A stretch of DNA of 64,000 bases, from the NCBI GenBank assembly GCA_963818645.1, contig CAWFTF010000023.1:1-64000 (forward strand). The letters run 5' to 3'. Within the stretch, counting starts at the first letter, position 1; every line of letters begins with the position of its first letter. A model generated the notes under the pieces. The model saw only the letters and a program-made list of their open reading frames with translations. It searched no databases and was not told the origin of the DNA. Origin of the DNA: Gp6-AA40 sp963818645 (lineage in GTDB: Bacteria > Acidobacteriota > Vicinamibacteria > Vicinamibacterales > UBA2999). Shown in pieces: positions 37,688 through 46,311 of the stretch. Position numbers and translations under genes: made by a program.

Positions 37688-37804
37688 GGGCCGCATCTTC
37701 GTGGAATTGCGCTCTGTGGTCCATTTTCTGACAACCGCCTCGACCTGGTTCGTGGGGACGCGTGCCGAGACCGCGTGCTCCGATGAATCCCATCTCGGGG
37801 CGGG

Positions 37805-38584
37805 ATGCCGATGATCGTCGCGATCGCGAATCAGAAAGGCGGCGTGGGGAAGACCACCACGGCCGTGAATCTCGCCGCCGCGCTCGCCATGAGAGGGCGG
37901 AAGACACTCCTCATCGATCTCGATCCCCAAGCCAACAGCAGTATCTCGTTCCTGGACCACGGCACGATCGATCGCAGCATGTACGACGCGATCGCCGATC
38001 CGGCCTGCGACCTCGCTCAAATCATCCAGCCGGCGGCGTCGCTTCAAAACCTGTTCGTCGCCCCTGCGAGGATCGGCCTCGCGAAACTCGAGTCGAGATT
38101 GGTGGGAGAGCTCGACGCGCACTTCCGATTGAAGGACAAGATCGACAAGCTGGGGAGTGAGTACGCTCACGTCATCATCGACTGTCCGCCGGCTCTCGGG
38201 CTGCTGACGGTCAATGCCCTGGTGGCCGCGACGCACCTTCTCATTCCGATTCAGTCGTCCTACTTCGCGCTCGAAGGAACAGACGATTTACTCGAGACGA
38301 TCGAGAAGGTCCGACAGCGTCCGAATCCCGGCCTCCGCATCCTGGGCGTCGTGATCACAATGCACGACAAACGGACCGCCCTGGCCAGGGACATCCGGGA
38401 ACAGATCCAGAAGGTGTTTGGCGGGAAGGTCTTCCGCACGGTCATCAGCAAGAGCGTGCGCCTGGAGGAGAGTCCCGCCTATAAGGAATCGATTTTTACG
38501 TTCGCGCCGGAGTCCACGGGCGCGACGGACTACTACAGTCTCTGCGAGGAGGTCATCGAGCGTGCCGAAGCGAGGACTGCCTGA
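37805..38584 (+). CDS. parA: Chromosome-partitioning ATPase ParA/Soj
   Basis: A 259-residue deviant-Walker ATPase that with ParB segregates origins. Walker A with the signature lysine is KGGVGKTT (residues 10-17), Walker A' is LLIDLDPQANSS, and Walker B is VIIDCPPALGLLT. The C-terminal part has YKESIFTFAPESTGATDYY. There is no N-terminal DNA-binding extension, so it is the short chromosomal type. ATG 37805 or 37811 could start it. It overlaps parB by 23 bases. Four decayed copies precede it, and this is the only intact one. Confidence 0.95.
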   Translation: MPMIVAIANQKGGVGKTTTAVNLAAALAMRGRKTLLIDLDPQANSSISFLDHGTIDRSMYDAIADPACDLAQIIQPAASLQNLFVAPARIGLAKLESRLVGELDAHFRLKDKIDKLGSEYAHVIIDCPPALGLLTVNALVAATHLLIPIQSSYFALEGTDDLLETIEKVRQRPNPGLRILGVVITMHDKRTALARDIREQIQKVFGGKVFRTVISKSVRLEESPAYKESIFTFAPESTGATDYYSLCEEVIERAEARTA

Positions 38585-39389
38585 AACGCTGAGAATGCGC
38601 CACGACGAGCACTACGTCGAAGCCCTTGTGGGTTCGGCCGGGGAGCCGGTGGGCCGCATGGTGACCATCGATCTGCTCGACCCCAATCCCGACCAGCCGC
38701 GACAAGTCATGGGCGACCTGTCCGAGTTGATGGCATCGGTCGCCGAGAAGGGGATTATCGAGCCGCTGGTCGTTCGACAGCGCGGTAACCGTTATCAAAT
38801 CATCGCCGGGGAACGGCGATACCACGCCGCAGTGCAGGTTGGGCTGCGTGAAGTACCGGTAGTCATCCGGGAGGTCGACGACGCCGAGGTCATGGAACTG
38901 GCGCTGGTGGAGAACCTGCAGCGCAAGGACCTGACAGCATTTGAAGAGGCCGAGGCATTACAGCAACTGGCCGACCGGTGCGGTCACACGCACGAGGACT
39001 TGGCGCGGAAGCTTGGAAAGTCCCGAACCTCCATCACTGAGTCGATGTCGCTGACGGCAATGCCCGACGAGGTCAGAAACCTTTGTCGGCTGGCCGACAT
39101 TAGCGCTAAGTCCACGCTTCTTCAGATAGTTAGACAGGCCAACCCGCAGAAAATGGTCGCGCTGGTCGAGAAACTGGCTGGCCATGGCGCCGTGACGCGC
39201 AAATCGGCGCGCGAAGAGACGGCCAAAGCCAAGGCAGGACGGCCGAAGTCCTATGTGTTCGCGTTCCGCCCGCCGACGAAGGCTTTCGACCTGCGACTGA
39301 GTTTCCGCAAGAGCAAGGTCGAGCCGGACGAAATCATCCAGGCGCTCGAGAACATCATTCGAGAACTCAAAGCCAGCAAGCGGCACTGA
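38562..39389 (+). CDS. parB: Chromosome-partitioning protein ParB
   Basis: About 275 residues. It has an N-terminal ParA-contact region (MPKRGLPE), the CTPase/ParB core (IDLLDPNPDQPRQ, KGIIEPLVVRQRGNRYQIIAGERRYHAA, VENLQRKDLTAFEEAEALQ), and a helix-turn-helix (HEDLARKLGKSRTSITESM). The C-terminal dimerisation part is lysine-rich. I chose GTG 38562, ten bases after GGAGG, which overlaps parA. No sequence resembling the usual parS 16-mer was noticed in the window. Confidence 0.94.
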   Translation: MPKRGLPETLRMRHDEHYVEALVGSAGEPVGRMVTIDLLDPNPDQPRQVMGDLSELMASVAEKGIIEPLVVRQRGNRYQIIAGERRYHAAVQVGLREVPVVIREVDDAEVMELALVENLQRKDLTAFEEAEALQQLADRCGHTHEDLARKLGKSRTSITESMSLTAMPDEVRNLCRLADISAKSTLLQIVRQANPQKMVALVEKLAGHGAVTRKSAREETAKAKAGRPKSYVFAFRPPTKAFDLRLSFRKSKVEPDEIIQALENIIRELKASKRH

Positions 39390-39566
39390 CAAGTCCGTTC
39401 GCGGAACATCCCATTCGAGACTCGCGTCGATGCAGGCCCGGGAAGCACCAAGGGCCTGCGCGGATACAGATCCCTTCAAGGGCAGAGCACTTCGGGGCGA
39501 TGCCGGAGCCTTCAGGAGCCCGCCTTGGGAGTCCAAAGCCTGGGCGCATCAAGCTTCAATAGTTAA

Positions 39567-39582
39567 CATAACGTGTGTTATG
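39567..39582. promoter_or_regulatory. Inverted repeat upstream of the LptF-LptG gene
   Basis: CATAAC (39567-39572), GTGT, GTTATG (39577-39582) form an operator-like palindrome 93 bases before the start codon. A TATAAT sequence lies at 39633-39638 but has no convincing -35 box. The rest of the 285-base gap after parB has no recognisable gene. Confidence 0.35.
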
Positions 39583-39674
39583 CGACGTTGACGAAATCCT
39601 TCGAGAAAGGCCTCCGACCCCGCGCCAAACCGTATAATCGAGCCGATAAACCCTGAAAGAACCGCCGACCGTTG

Positions 39675-41933
39675 ATGCGCACTCTCGACCGCTACATCCT
39701 TCGTCAGATGGCTTGGCCGTTCAGCCTTGGCCTGGCCATCTTCACGTTTCTCCTCGTCGTGCCCGAACTCATGCGGTATGCAGAGGAATACGTGTCGAAG
39801 GGGGTCCCGCTCCTGACCGTCGGCCGGCTGGTCGTGACACTCCTGCCGTACGCGCTTGCGCTGACGATTCCGATGTCGCTTCTTCTGGCCTTGCTCGTGG
39901 CCTTCGGGCGGCTGTCGGCTGACCGGGAGTTCGTGGCGATGCAGGCGTGCGGCGTCAGCCTCTATCGGTTGTTTCGCCCGGTTGCCCTGGTGGCAACGAC
40001 GAGCGCACTGGCCACCGCCTACGTCTACATGGTGCTGATTCCGATTGGGAACCAGGCCTTCCGCGAGATCACCTTCAACATCATTGCGTCGAGTGCCGAA
40101 AACGAGGTCAAACCGCGGGTCTTCTTCGAGGGGTTCCCCAACATCGTCGTGTACGCGCGGCAGTTGCCCCAGACCGGGGGCTGGGATGGCGTCTTCATCG
40201 CAGACAACCGATCCGGTGAAGGCGCCTCCGTCTATCTGGCGCGGCACGGGCGGGCCGTCATCAACCGCAACGCCAAGACGGTTGAACTGGTCCTCGAGGA
40301 CTGGACGCGTCATACGGCTGATGCGAAGAGCGGATATGTGGTGGCGCGAGGCGACTACCTCGTCCTGAACATCAATCCGGCCGGCATGTTCGGCGTGGGG
40401 AGTGTCTCGAAGGGTCTGCGTGAAATGTCGGTGCCCGAGTTGCGCGAGCGCATTGCTGCTATTCGCACAGCAGGTGAGTCGCCACACAACGAGATATTCG
40501 AGCTCAACAAGCGGTACTCGATACCCGCAGCCTGCCTCGTGTTCGGGTTGATCGGGCTGGCACTCGGCGCGACCAATCGTCGCGATGCGAAGCTGGCGAG
40601 CTTTGTCGTCGGCGTCGCGGTGATCTTTGCGTATTACCTGCTGCTCTGGTTCGGGCAGTCGCTGGTTCGAGGACAGCTCGTGCCGTCGTGGTTCGCGGCG
40701 TGGCTCGCCAATATCGTCCTGGGAACGCTCGGCGCAATGTTGTTCAAGTGGCGGGACAGAGTCGCGGATCGGCCGATCACGATCCCGTTCGCTCACTCCC
40801 TCATTCGACGGTTTGCAGAGCGCACGCAGGCAATGGGACATGCCGCGCTCCCCTTCGGGATCCTCGACCGCTACGTCGCCTTCACCTACCTACGCTTGCT
40901 CGCACTGGCAGGCCTTGCGCTGATCGGCATGTTTTACGTGTCGGCCTTCATCGACCTGTCGGAGAAGGTGTTCAGGGGAATCGGCACGTGGGGAATGCTG
41001 GGTCAGTTCTTCGTGTTCACGACTCCCCAATATCTGTATTACATCGTGCCGCTCTCGGTCCTGCTCGCGTCACTCGTGACAGTTGCGATCCTGACCAAGA
41101 ACAGCGAACTCGTCGTGATGAAGGCATGCGGCATCAGCCTGTATCGCTTCTCGTTGCCGATGGTGGCCGCGGCCGTTGCGGCCGGCGCTTTTCTCTTCAC
41201 GCTTGAACAGACAATTCTCGGTCCCGCCAATCATCGTGCGCGTGTCATTCGGCACGTCCTCGACGGCGGCTCACCAGAAACGTTCGACGTACTGAATCGC
41301 CGGTGGGTCGTAGGGCGCGATGGTTCGATATACCACTACACCTCATTCGATCCGGACGCCAAACGCTTCAGCGGCCTGTGGGTCTACGAATTCGACGGTG
41401 CGATGCGGCGCATGACGCAGCGCACGTTCGGCGAAGAGGCGCGGTATACAGGCGCCACGTGGAATGTGGATCGTGGCTGGACGAGAACATTCAATCCGAG
41501 CGGTGAGCCGGCTGAGTTCTCCGAGTTTACGACGCTCAATCGTGCGCTCGAGCCCCCGGAGCACTTCTCGACCGATCCGCCCGATCCCGAGTTCATGAGT
41601 TTCACGCAACTGAGAGCCTACACGGAGCAACTTGCGCAAAGCGGCTTCGATGTGGTTCGTCAGCGCGTGGCGTTGTACCGGAAACTGTCGTTTCCGTTTG
41701 TCACGATCGTCATGACACTCATCGCGGTGCCCTTTGCGGTCACGATCGGACGAAGCGGAGCGATGGCGGGCATCGGTGTTGGCATCGTGATCGCCTTGGC
41801 GTACTGGATCACGATTCTCTTCTTCGCGGCGATGGGTTCAGGCGGAGTCCTGACACCGGTGCTTGCGGCCTGGGCACCGAATCTCCTGTTCGGCGTCGGC
41901 GCTGCGTACCTCCTGCTGACGGTCCGAACCTGA
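39675..41933 (+). CDS. LptF-LptG fused LPS export permease
   Basis: A 752-residue protein that repeats the YjgP/YjgQ architecture twice. Each half starts with a conserved DRYI/DRYV segment and four-to-five membrane helices around a periplasmic jellyroll: first half ILRQMAWPFSLGLAIFTFLLVVPELMRY and ADREFVAMQACGVSLYRL; second half FGILDRYVAFTYLRLLALAG and KNSELVVMKACGISLYRF. The near-identical MQACGVSLYRL/MKACGISLYRF coupling motifs show it is a head-to-tail fusion. It should form the membrane part of the LptB2FG exporter with LptB at 18.8 kb. ATG 39675 is preferred over TTG 39672. It is a single gene remote from lptB. Confidence 0.92.
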   Translation: MRTLDRYILRQMAWPFSLGLAIFTFLLVVPELMRYAEEYVSKGVPLLTVGRLVVTLLPYALALTIPMSLLLALLVAFGRLSADREFVAMQACGVSLYRLFRPVALVATTSALATAYVYMVLIPIGNQAFREITFNIIASSAENEVKPRVFFEGFPNIVVYARQLPQTGGWDGVFIADNRSGEGASVYLARHGRAVINRNAKTVELVLEDWTRHTADAKSGYVVARGDYLVLNINPAGMFGVGSVSKGLREMSVPELRERIAAIRTAGESPHNEIFELNKRYSIPAACLVFGLIGLALGATNRRDAKLASFVVGVAVIFAYYLLLWFGQSLVRGQLVPSWFAAWLANIVLGTLGAMLFKWRDRVADRPITIPFAHSLIRRFAERTQAMGHAALPFGILDRYVAFTYLRLLALAGLALIGMFYVSAFIDLSEKVFRGIGTWGMLGQFFVFTTPQYLYYIVPLSVLLASLVTVAILTKNSELVVMKACGISLYRFSLPMVAAAVAAGAFLFTLEQTILGPANHRARVIRHVLDGGSPETFDVLNRRWVVGRDGSIYHYTSFDPDAKRFSGLWVYEFDGAMRRMTQRTFGEEARYTGATWNVDRGWTRTFNPSGEPAEFSEFTTLNRALEPPEHFSTDPPDPEFMSFTQLRAYTEQLAQSGFDVVRQRVALYRKLSFPFVTIVMTLIAVPFAVTIGRSGAMAGIGVGIVIALAYWITILFFAAMGSGGVLTPVLAAWAPNLLFGVGAAYLLLTVRT

Positions 41934-41937
41934 TTCG

Positions 41938-43617
41938 CTATCGAACGTAGCGAATCTCGTCGAGCCAGACCTGCCCGCTCGATCCCTGCTTGGCGTGAAC
42001 CGTATCCACGACGAACAGGAGGTCGCGGACGTCTTCGAGCAAGGGCTGGCCGGTGGCCGCGCCAAGCGGCAACATTTCATCGAAGGGGATGGTGACCGTG
42101 CGCGCCATCTTGTCGAGGTACACCGATCTTCCCCACCGACGATCCGCGGCGCCAGACGCACGCAGCTGAAACGTGAGTCGCATGGGCTGCATGGCTCGTG
42201 CGGTAAACGCGATGCCGGTAAATCGTGCGAGATCCGAACCCGATGCGATCACCGCAGCAACGTAGGGCGACTCCGACCGCGTTCCACCCAGCCCATAGCG
42301 CAGGAGTAACTGCGTGCCGTCGACGCTCTTCGCGACACCAATCGTGCCTTCAGATCGCACGCTCTTCTCGAGACGCCAGTCAGCAGCCGGACCGTTTGAG
42401 TACACAGCAACTGTCTGTGCGATCGGGGCAGCTCGTGACGACGTCTCGGGAGGGGCTTCGATCCCGACGTAGATCGGATTCGACAGAAGCCATGGAATGG
42501 CGGGCGAACCGGGTGCGCCTGGGCTCTCGATCTCGACGCGATACGCTGCTGGCTTCGACGGCGCCGTGTATTCCAGAACTGGCAGTGCGCCCGTTGCGAC
42601 GGCCGTTCCTTCCGACAGCAACCTGATGGTCGAACCATCGGGACCATTGCTCTCGACGCGCAGCATCACCGGACCGTCGAGTGACAGGCGCTCGCCCATC
42701 ATGGCTTGCTGTGCGCCGCTCGTGGCAGTGAACGTAAACGTCGCCGGGCTCGCGAGCGCATCAATCGTCGAGAAGACGCGGCCGTTGCGGATCGCGTCGA
42801 GCACGACCTCTGCATCTTCTGCCGGGTTCCCGTCTAACTGCACGCGTGGCAATGAAATCGACAACGCGCGGAAGACCTGCTCGTACGATGGCAGATGCAC
42901 TGACAGCGAGCGACCGTAGGGATCACCACCGGGTCCGACACGCGCGTGCGCGTCCGCCGCGGCGACTGTGACGACGGACCTTTCGCGAATCATCGTGTCC
43001 CATCGATTCAGGAGATCGTCGGGACGATCGAGCAACGTCACAAGTGTCGCCGCGCGTCGAAACGGATACGTGAACAGCGCGCGACCAAGTGTGCCCCATC
43101 CTTCGTCGCGCCACTGACTGTCGCCGTTCAGCCACTCGATACCGTCGAATGCGGCGTTCCAGTCATTCCACCGCAGTTCCGCCCGAGGGGAATCCGGATG
43201 CGCAGCGATCGACAGCGCTCCCATCCGGCGCACGTCTTCGAGGACGTCAGCGAGTTCCCCGGCCAGGGGGAACTCAGACTGTGGCAGACCTAACGCAACG
43301 ACATGCCCGCCGTTGGTGCTGATCTCGACGGCATCAATGCAGAGGACTCCGTAGCGATACACCGGAGTATCCGAACCACGTGTTCCGTCGCCATGATCGG
43401 TAACGATCACGAACTGGAGACCCGCGCGGCGCGCGGCGGCAGCAACCTCGTCCACCGTTCCGGTGCCGTCCGAGCGCCGTGTGTGAACGTGAATCGCGCC
43501 GCGAATCGGCGCCGTGTCGGTCGAACTCGTCGACAGCGTCACCGACTGAGGCGGCAGCAGCACGTACCACGCGATACCGCCGGCGACGGCCACCAGCGCC
43601 CACACCCATTTGTTCAT
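41938..43617 (-). CDS. PHP-domain metal-dependent phosphoesterase-like exported protein
   Basis: A 559-residue protein with an N-terminal membrane anchor or signal (residues 5-21) and a PHP domain whose metal ligands are visible: IHVHTRRSDGTG, VTDHGDG, AHPDSPRAE and the later AAADAHAR. The C-terminal 250 residues are beta-rich, with Ig-like and carbohydrate-binding-like strands. Substrate unknown; it may cleave phosphoesters outside the cytoplasm. It overlaps xerD upstream by four bases (ATGA) and faces the LptF-LptG gene tail to tail. Confidence 0.82.
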   Translation of the reverse strand: MNKWVWALVAVAGGIAWYVLLPPQSVTLSTSSTDTAPIRGAIHVHTRRSDGTGTVDEVAAAARRAGLQFVIVTDHGDGTRGSDTPVYRYGVLCIDAVEISTNGGHVVALGLPQSEFPLAGELADVLEDVRRMGALSIAAHPDSPRAELRWNDWNAAFDGIEWLNGDSQWRDEGWGTLGRALFTYPFRRAATLVTLLDRPDDLLNRWDTMIRERSVVTVAAADAHARVGPGGDPYGRSLSVHLPSYEQVFRALSISLPRVQLDGNPAEDAEVVLDAIRNGRVFSTIDALASPATFTFTATSGAQQAMMGERLSLDGPVMLRVESNGPDGSTIRLLSEGTAVATGALPVLEYTAPSKPAAYRVEIESPGAPGSPAIPWLLSNPIYVGIEAPPETSSRAAPIAQTVAVYSNGPAADWRLEKSVRSEGTIGVAKSVDGTQLLLRYGLGGTRSESPYVAAVIASGSDLARFTGIAFTARAMQPMRLTFQLRASGAADRRWGRSVYLDKMARTVTIPFDEMLPLGAATGQPLLEDVRDLLFVVDTVHAKQGSSGQVWLDEIRYVR

Positions 43618-44513
43618 GCCCGCGGGTGGAACTGATCGTAAATGGTGCGCATGCGTTGCTCGAGCACGTGTGTGTAGATCTGCGTCGTCGAAAGATCGGC
43701 GTGACCCAACATCATCTGGATGGCTCGCAGGTCTGCACCGCGCTCGAGGAGATGCGTCGCAAACGAGTGGCGAAGCATATGTGGACTGAATGACCTCGTG
43801 ATGCCCGCCTGGCGTGCGTAGCCTTTAAGAATCTTCCAGAAGCCGACCCGCGTCAGCCCGATGCCTCCACCACGCGCGTTGACGAAGAGCCGGTTGCTCC
43901 GTCGTTTCCCGAGCAGCACGCTGCGCGCCTGCTGCAGATATCGTTTCACCCACGTCGCTGCCTCGTCACCGATGGGAATGATGCGCTGCTTGTCACCCTT
44001 GCCCGTACAGGTCAGGTACGACGCCTCCAGATTGACGTCCGCCGGCCGAAGAGCAACGAGCTCCGACACGCGCATGCCGGTTGCGTACAGCAACTCGATA
44101 ACGGCGCGATCGCGAAGGCCGCGCGGCGTCGAGATATCCGGCTGCGCAATCAGAAGATCAACATCCTCGACGGAGAGATATCGGGGCAGCACCTTCCATG
44201 CCCGCGGCGGATGCAGGTCCTCCGAGGGGTTCGTACGCAGCCGTCCATCGATCAGGAGGAAGCGATAGAACCCTCGGTAGCATGCGACAGCGCGCGCCAC
44301 CGATCGCGGTGACCGCCCCTGGGACATCATGTCCCTGACGACTTCCTCGAGGTCCTGCCGTGTCAATCGATCGGCTGACGTCCCCCGACCGGCCGCAAAT
44401 TCTGCCAACCCATTCAGATCGCGCGCGTAGCTCTCGATCGAGTTGGCCGCGAGACGGCGCTCAACGGTGAGGTGCGTGAGATACGCGTCTAATGCGGACA
44501 CAGTGGTCGCCAC
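43614..44513 (-). CDS. xerD: Tyrosine recombinase XerD
   Basis: A 299-residue XerD-type recombinase for resolving chromosome dimers at dif. It has an N-terminal SAM-like domain, and the catalytic residues are all present: R148 (GMRVSEL), K172 (GKGDKQR), H245 and R248 (PHMLRHSFATHLL), H271 (GHADLSTTQIY) and nucleophile Y280. Spacing is as in XerD. It is divergent from murQ and followed by the PHP-domain gene. It shows no sign of being part of an integron or phage. Confidence 0.94.
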   Translation of the reverse strand: MATTVSALDAYLTHLTVERRLAANSIESYARDLNGLAEFAAGRGTSADRLTRQDLEEVVRDMMSQGRSPRSVARAVACYRGFYRFLLIDGRLRTNPSEDLHPPRAWKVLPRYLSVEDVDLLIAQPDISTPRGLRDRAVIELLYATGMRVSELVALRPADVNLEASYLTCTGKGDKQRIIPIGDEAATWVKRYLQQARSVLLGKRRSNRLFVNARGGGIGLTRVGFWKILKGYARQAGITRSFSPHMLRHSFATHLLERGADLRAIQMMLGHADLSTTQIYTHVLEQRMRTIYDQFHPRA

Positions 44514-44566
44514 TTTGATTCAGTTGGGCCTCGGTCGTGACCCGCTCCGGATAGAATTGTAGTCGT

Positions 44567-45586
44567 ATGCCCGTGCGTTCAAAGTGGCAGTCGCTGCCCA
44601 CCGAAGCCATCAACGCGGTCAGCCTCGGGATCGACAAACTCGCGGCCGACGACATCGTCGACCTGATGCTCAACGAAGACCGCAAGATGCTCGAAGCCGT
44701 GAGGCGCGAGCGCGAACGGATCGCCGTCGGCGTGGAGATGATCGCGGCGGCCCTCCGCAAGGGCGGACGGATCGTCTTCGTGGGTGCCGGCACGAGCGGA
44801 CGTCTGGGTATCCTCGAGTCCGCCGAGATGCCGCCGACGTTTGGAACGGAGCCAGAGAACATTCAGGCGGTGATGGCCGGCGGGCGCGACGCGATCTTTG
44901 CGGCGAAGGAAGGCGTCGAGGATCACTACGAAGAGGGTGCGCGCGCAGTCTCACGTCTCCGGCCAAGCAAGAAAGACATCGTCATCGGCGTGTCGGCGAG
45001 CGGCATGACACAGTTCGTTCGCGGTGCCCTCACCATCGCGCGTAAGGTTGGCGCACGAATCATCTTCGTCACGTGTGACCCGGGTACCGAGTTGCAGACG
45101 TTCGTCGATCTCACGATCGCGCCGGGCGTGGGCGCTGAAGTCATTGCCGGCTCAACGAGACTCAAGGCGGGCACCGCCACCAAGCTCGTCCTGAACATGT
45201 TGACCACCGGCGCGATGATTCGAACGGGCAAGACCTACGGGAACCTGATGGTCGACGTGCAGACAGGTTCGGAGAAACTGAAGGATCGCGCGCGACGGAT
45301 CGTCAACATCGTCACCGGCCTCGAGTACGACGAGGCCGATCGCCTCCTCAAAGTCGCGCATTGGAACGTCAAGGCCGCGATCGTCATGCAGAAGACCGGT
45401 TTGTCGTACACCAAAGCGCTCTCGCGTTTGCGGAAGGCGCATGACTCGATGCGCGAGGCGCTCGGCGAAGACATCGAGCCTCGTCTGCGCGGCTTGCTCC
45501 AGGGACATGCCGAAGCGGCCGCTGTCGCAAATGAGTTCAGCACGGTCAAGGCTGGCGACGACACCACCCGCCGGCGGCGGTCATAA
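44567..45586 (+). CDS. murQ: N-acetylmuramic acid 6-phosphate etherase
   Basis: Removes the lactyl ether from MurNAc-6-phosphate to give GlcNAc-6-phosphate during peptidoglycan recycling. The 339 residues include the SIS-domain hallmark VGAGTSGRLGILESAEMPPT with the catalytic glutamate E84, GVSASGMTQFVRGAL, GSTRLKAGTATKLVLNMLTT and KTYGNLMVD. The gene is divergent from xerD and converges on nagB, overlapping it by six bases. Confidence 0.96.
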   Translation: MPVRSKWQSLPTEAINAVSLGIDKLAADDIVDLMLNEDRKMLEAVRRERERIAVGVEMIAAALRKGGRIVFVGAGTSGRLGILESAEMPPTFGTEPENIQAVMAGGRDAIFAAKEGVEDHYEEGARAVSRLRPSKKDIVIGVSASGMTQFVRGALTIARKVGARIIFVTCDPGTELQTFVDLTIAPGVGAEVIAGSTRLKAGTATKLVLNMLTTGAMIRTGKTYGNLMVDVQTGSEKLKDRARRIVNIVTGLEYDEADRLLKVAHWNVKAAIVMQKTGLSYTKALSRLRKAHDSMREALGEDIEPRLRGLLQGHAEAAAVANEFSTVKAGDDTTRRRRS

Positions 45587-46306
45587 CGCGGCTGCGGCCG
45601 CGCGATCCAGATACGCCTCGACTCGACGATGGAGCTGGAGGAACGACGCAGGCAGCGTCGTCGTGACAGGTCCGCGCAGCATTCCAGCCACTGCTGACGC
45701 CTTCCGCGCACCTGTTGCGATGATCACGATCGTGTCTGCACGAAGGATCGTTCCTATCCCAATCGACAGCGCCTCTGTCGGAACGAGGGCCGCTCCGCCG
45801 AATGGGCCTGCGTTCTCCGCGCGCGTCGAGTCGAGCAGGGTAACTCGATGCGTGCGTGCGGCCAGAGTCTGTCCAGGCTCGTTGAACCCGATGTGTCCGT
45901 TGACGCCAAGCCCGAGCAGCAGAAGATCGAGACCACCTACCGCTGCGATCGTTTCTTCGTAACGTTCGCATTCACTGTCCGGATCGGGCGCCACTCCATT
46001 GAGGCTGTGGGTCTGGTTGGGACTGAGGTTGATTCCCGAGAGCAGGTGCTCCGTCAGGAACCGCCGGAAGCTCCCGGCGTGAGACTCGTCGAGACCGACG
46101 AATTCATCCAGCAGGAACGCCGTCGCGTGAGAGAAGTCGGCCTCCCCTGCTGAATGGAGTCGGCCCAGCTCCGTGTAGGTCTCCACAGGCGTTCGACCTG
46201 CAGGCAGGCCAAGGACGAGATCAGGAGTGCGTCGCAACGTGTCAGCGACATGTCGGGCAAGCGCCCGGCTGGCTTCCGTTGCGGTTTCGAAGATCGTGAC
46301 GTCCAA
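45581..46306 (-). CDS. nagB: Glucosamine-6-phosphate deaminase
   Basis: A 241-residue member of the NagB/6-phosphogluconolactonase superfamily. LGLPAGRTP binds phosphate; catalytic D67 is in LLDEFVGLD; GVNGHIGFNEPG contains H138 and the closing-loop glutamate. The last motif separates it from phosphogluconolactonases. It converts glucosamine-6-phosphate to fructose-6-phosphate and ammonia. With murQ and the kinase it makes a recycling set. It is immediately followed, upstream on the same strand, by the kinase gene. Confidence 0.93.
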   Translation of the reverse strand: MDVTIFETATEASRALARHVADTLRRTPDLVLGLPAGRTPVETYTELGRLHSAGEADFSHATAFLLDEFVGLDESHAGSFRRFLTEHLLSGINLSPNQTHSLNGVAPDPDSECERYEETIAAVGGLDLLLLGLGVNGHIGFNEPGQTLAARTHRVTLLDSTRAENAGPFGGAALVPTEALSIGIGTILRADTIVIIATGARKASAVAGMLRGPVTTTLPASFLQLHRRVEAYLDRAAAAAL

Positions 46307-46311
46307 GAGCG

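Noticed and set aside
35910..37814. Several short open frames between bfn and parA as hypothetical genes
   Set aside because: Each coincides with degenerate parA sequence in shifted frames and has no ribosome binding site or conserved start.
43614..44513. Mobile-element integrase
   Set aside because: Length, motif spacing and context fit the housekeeping XerD; no att sites or phage genes are near.
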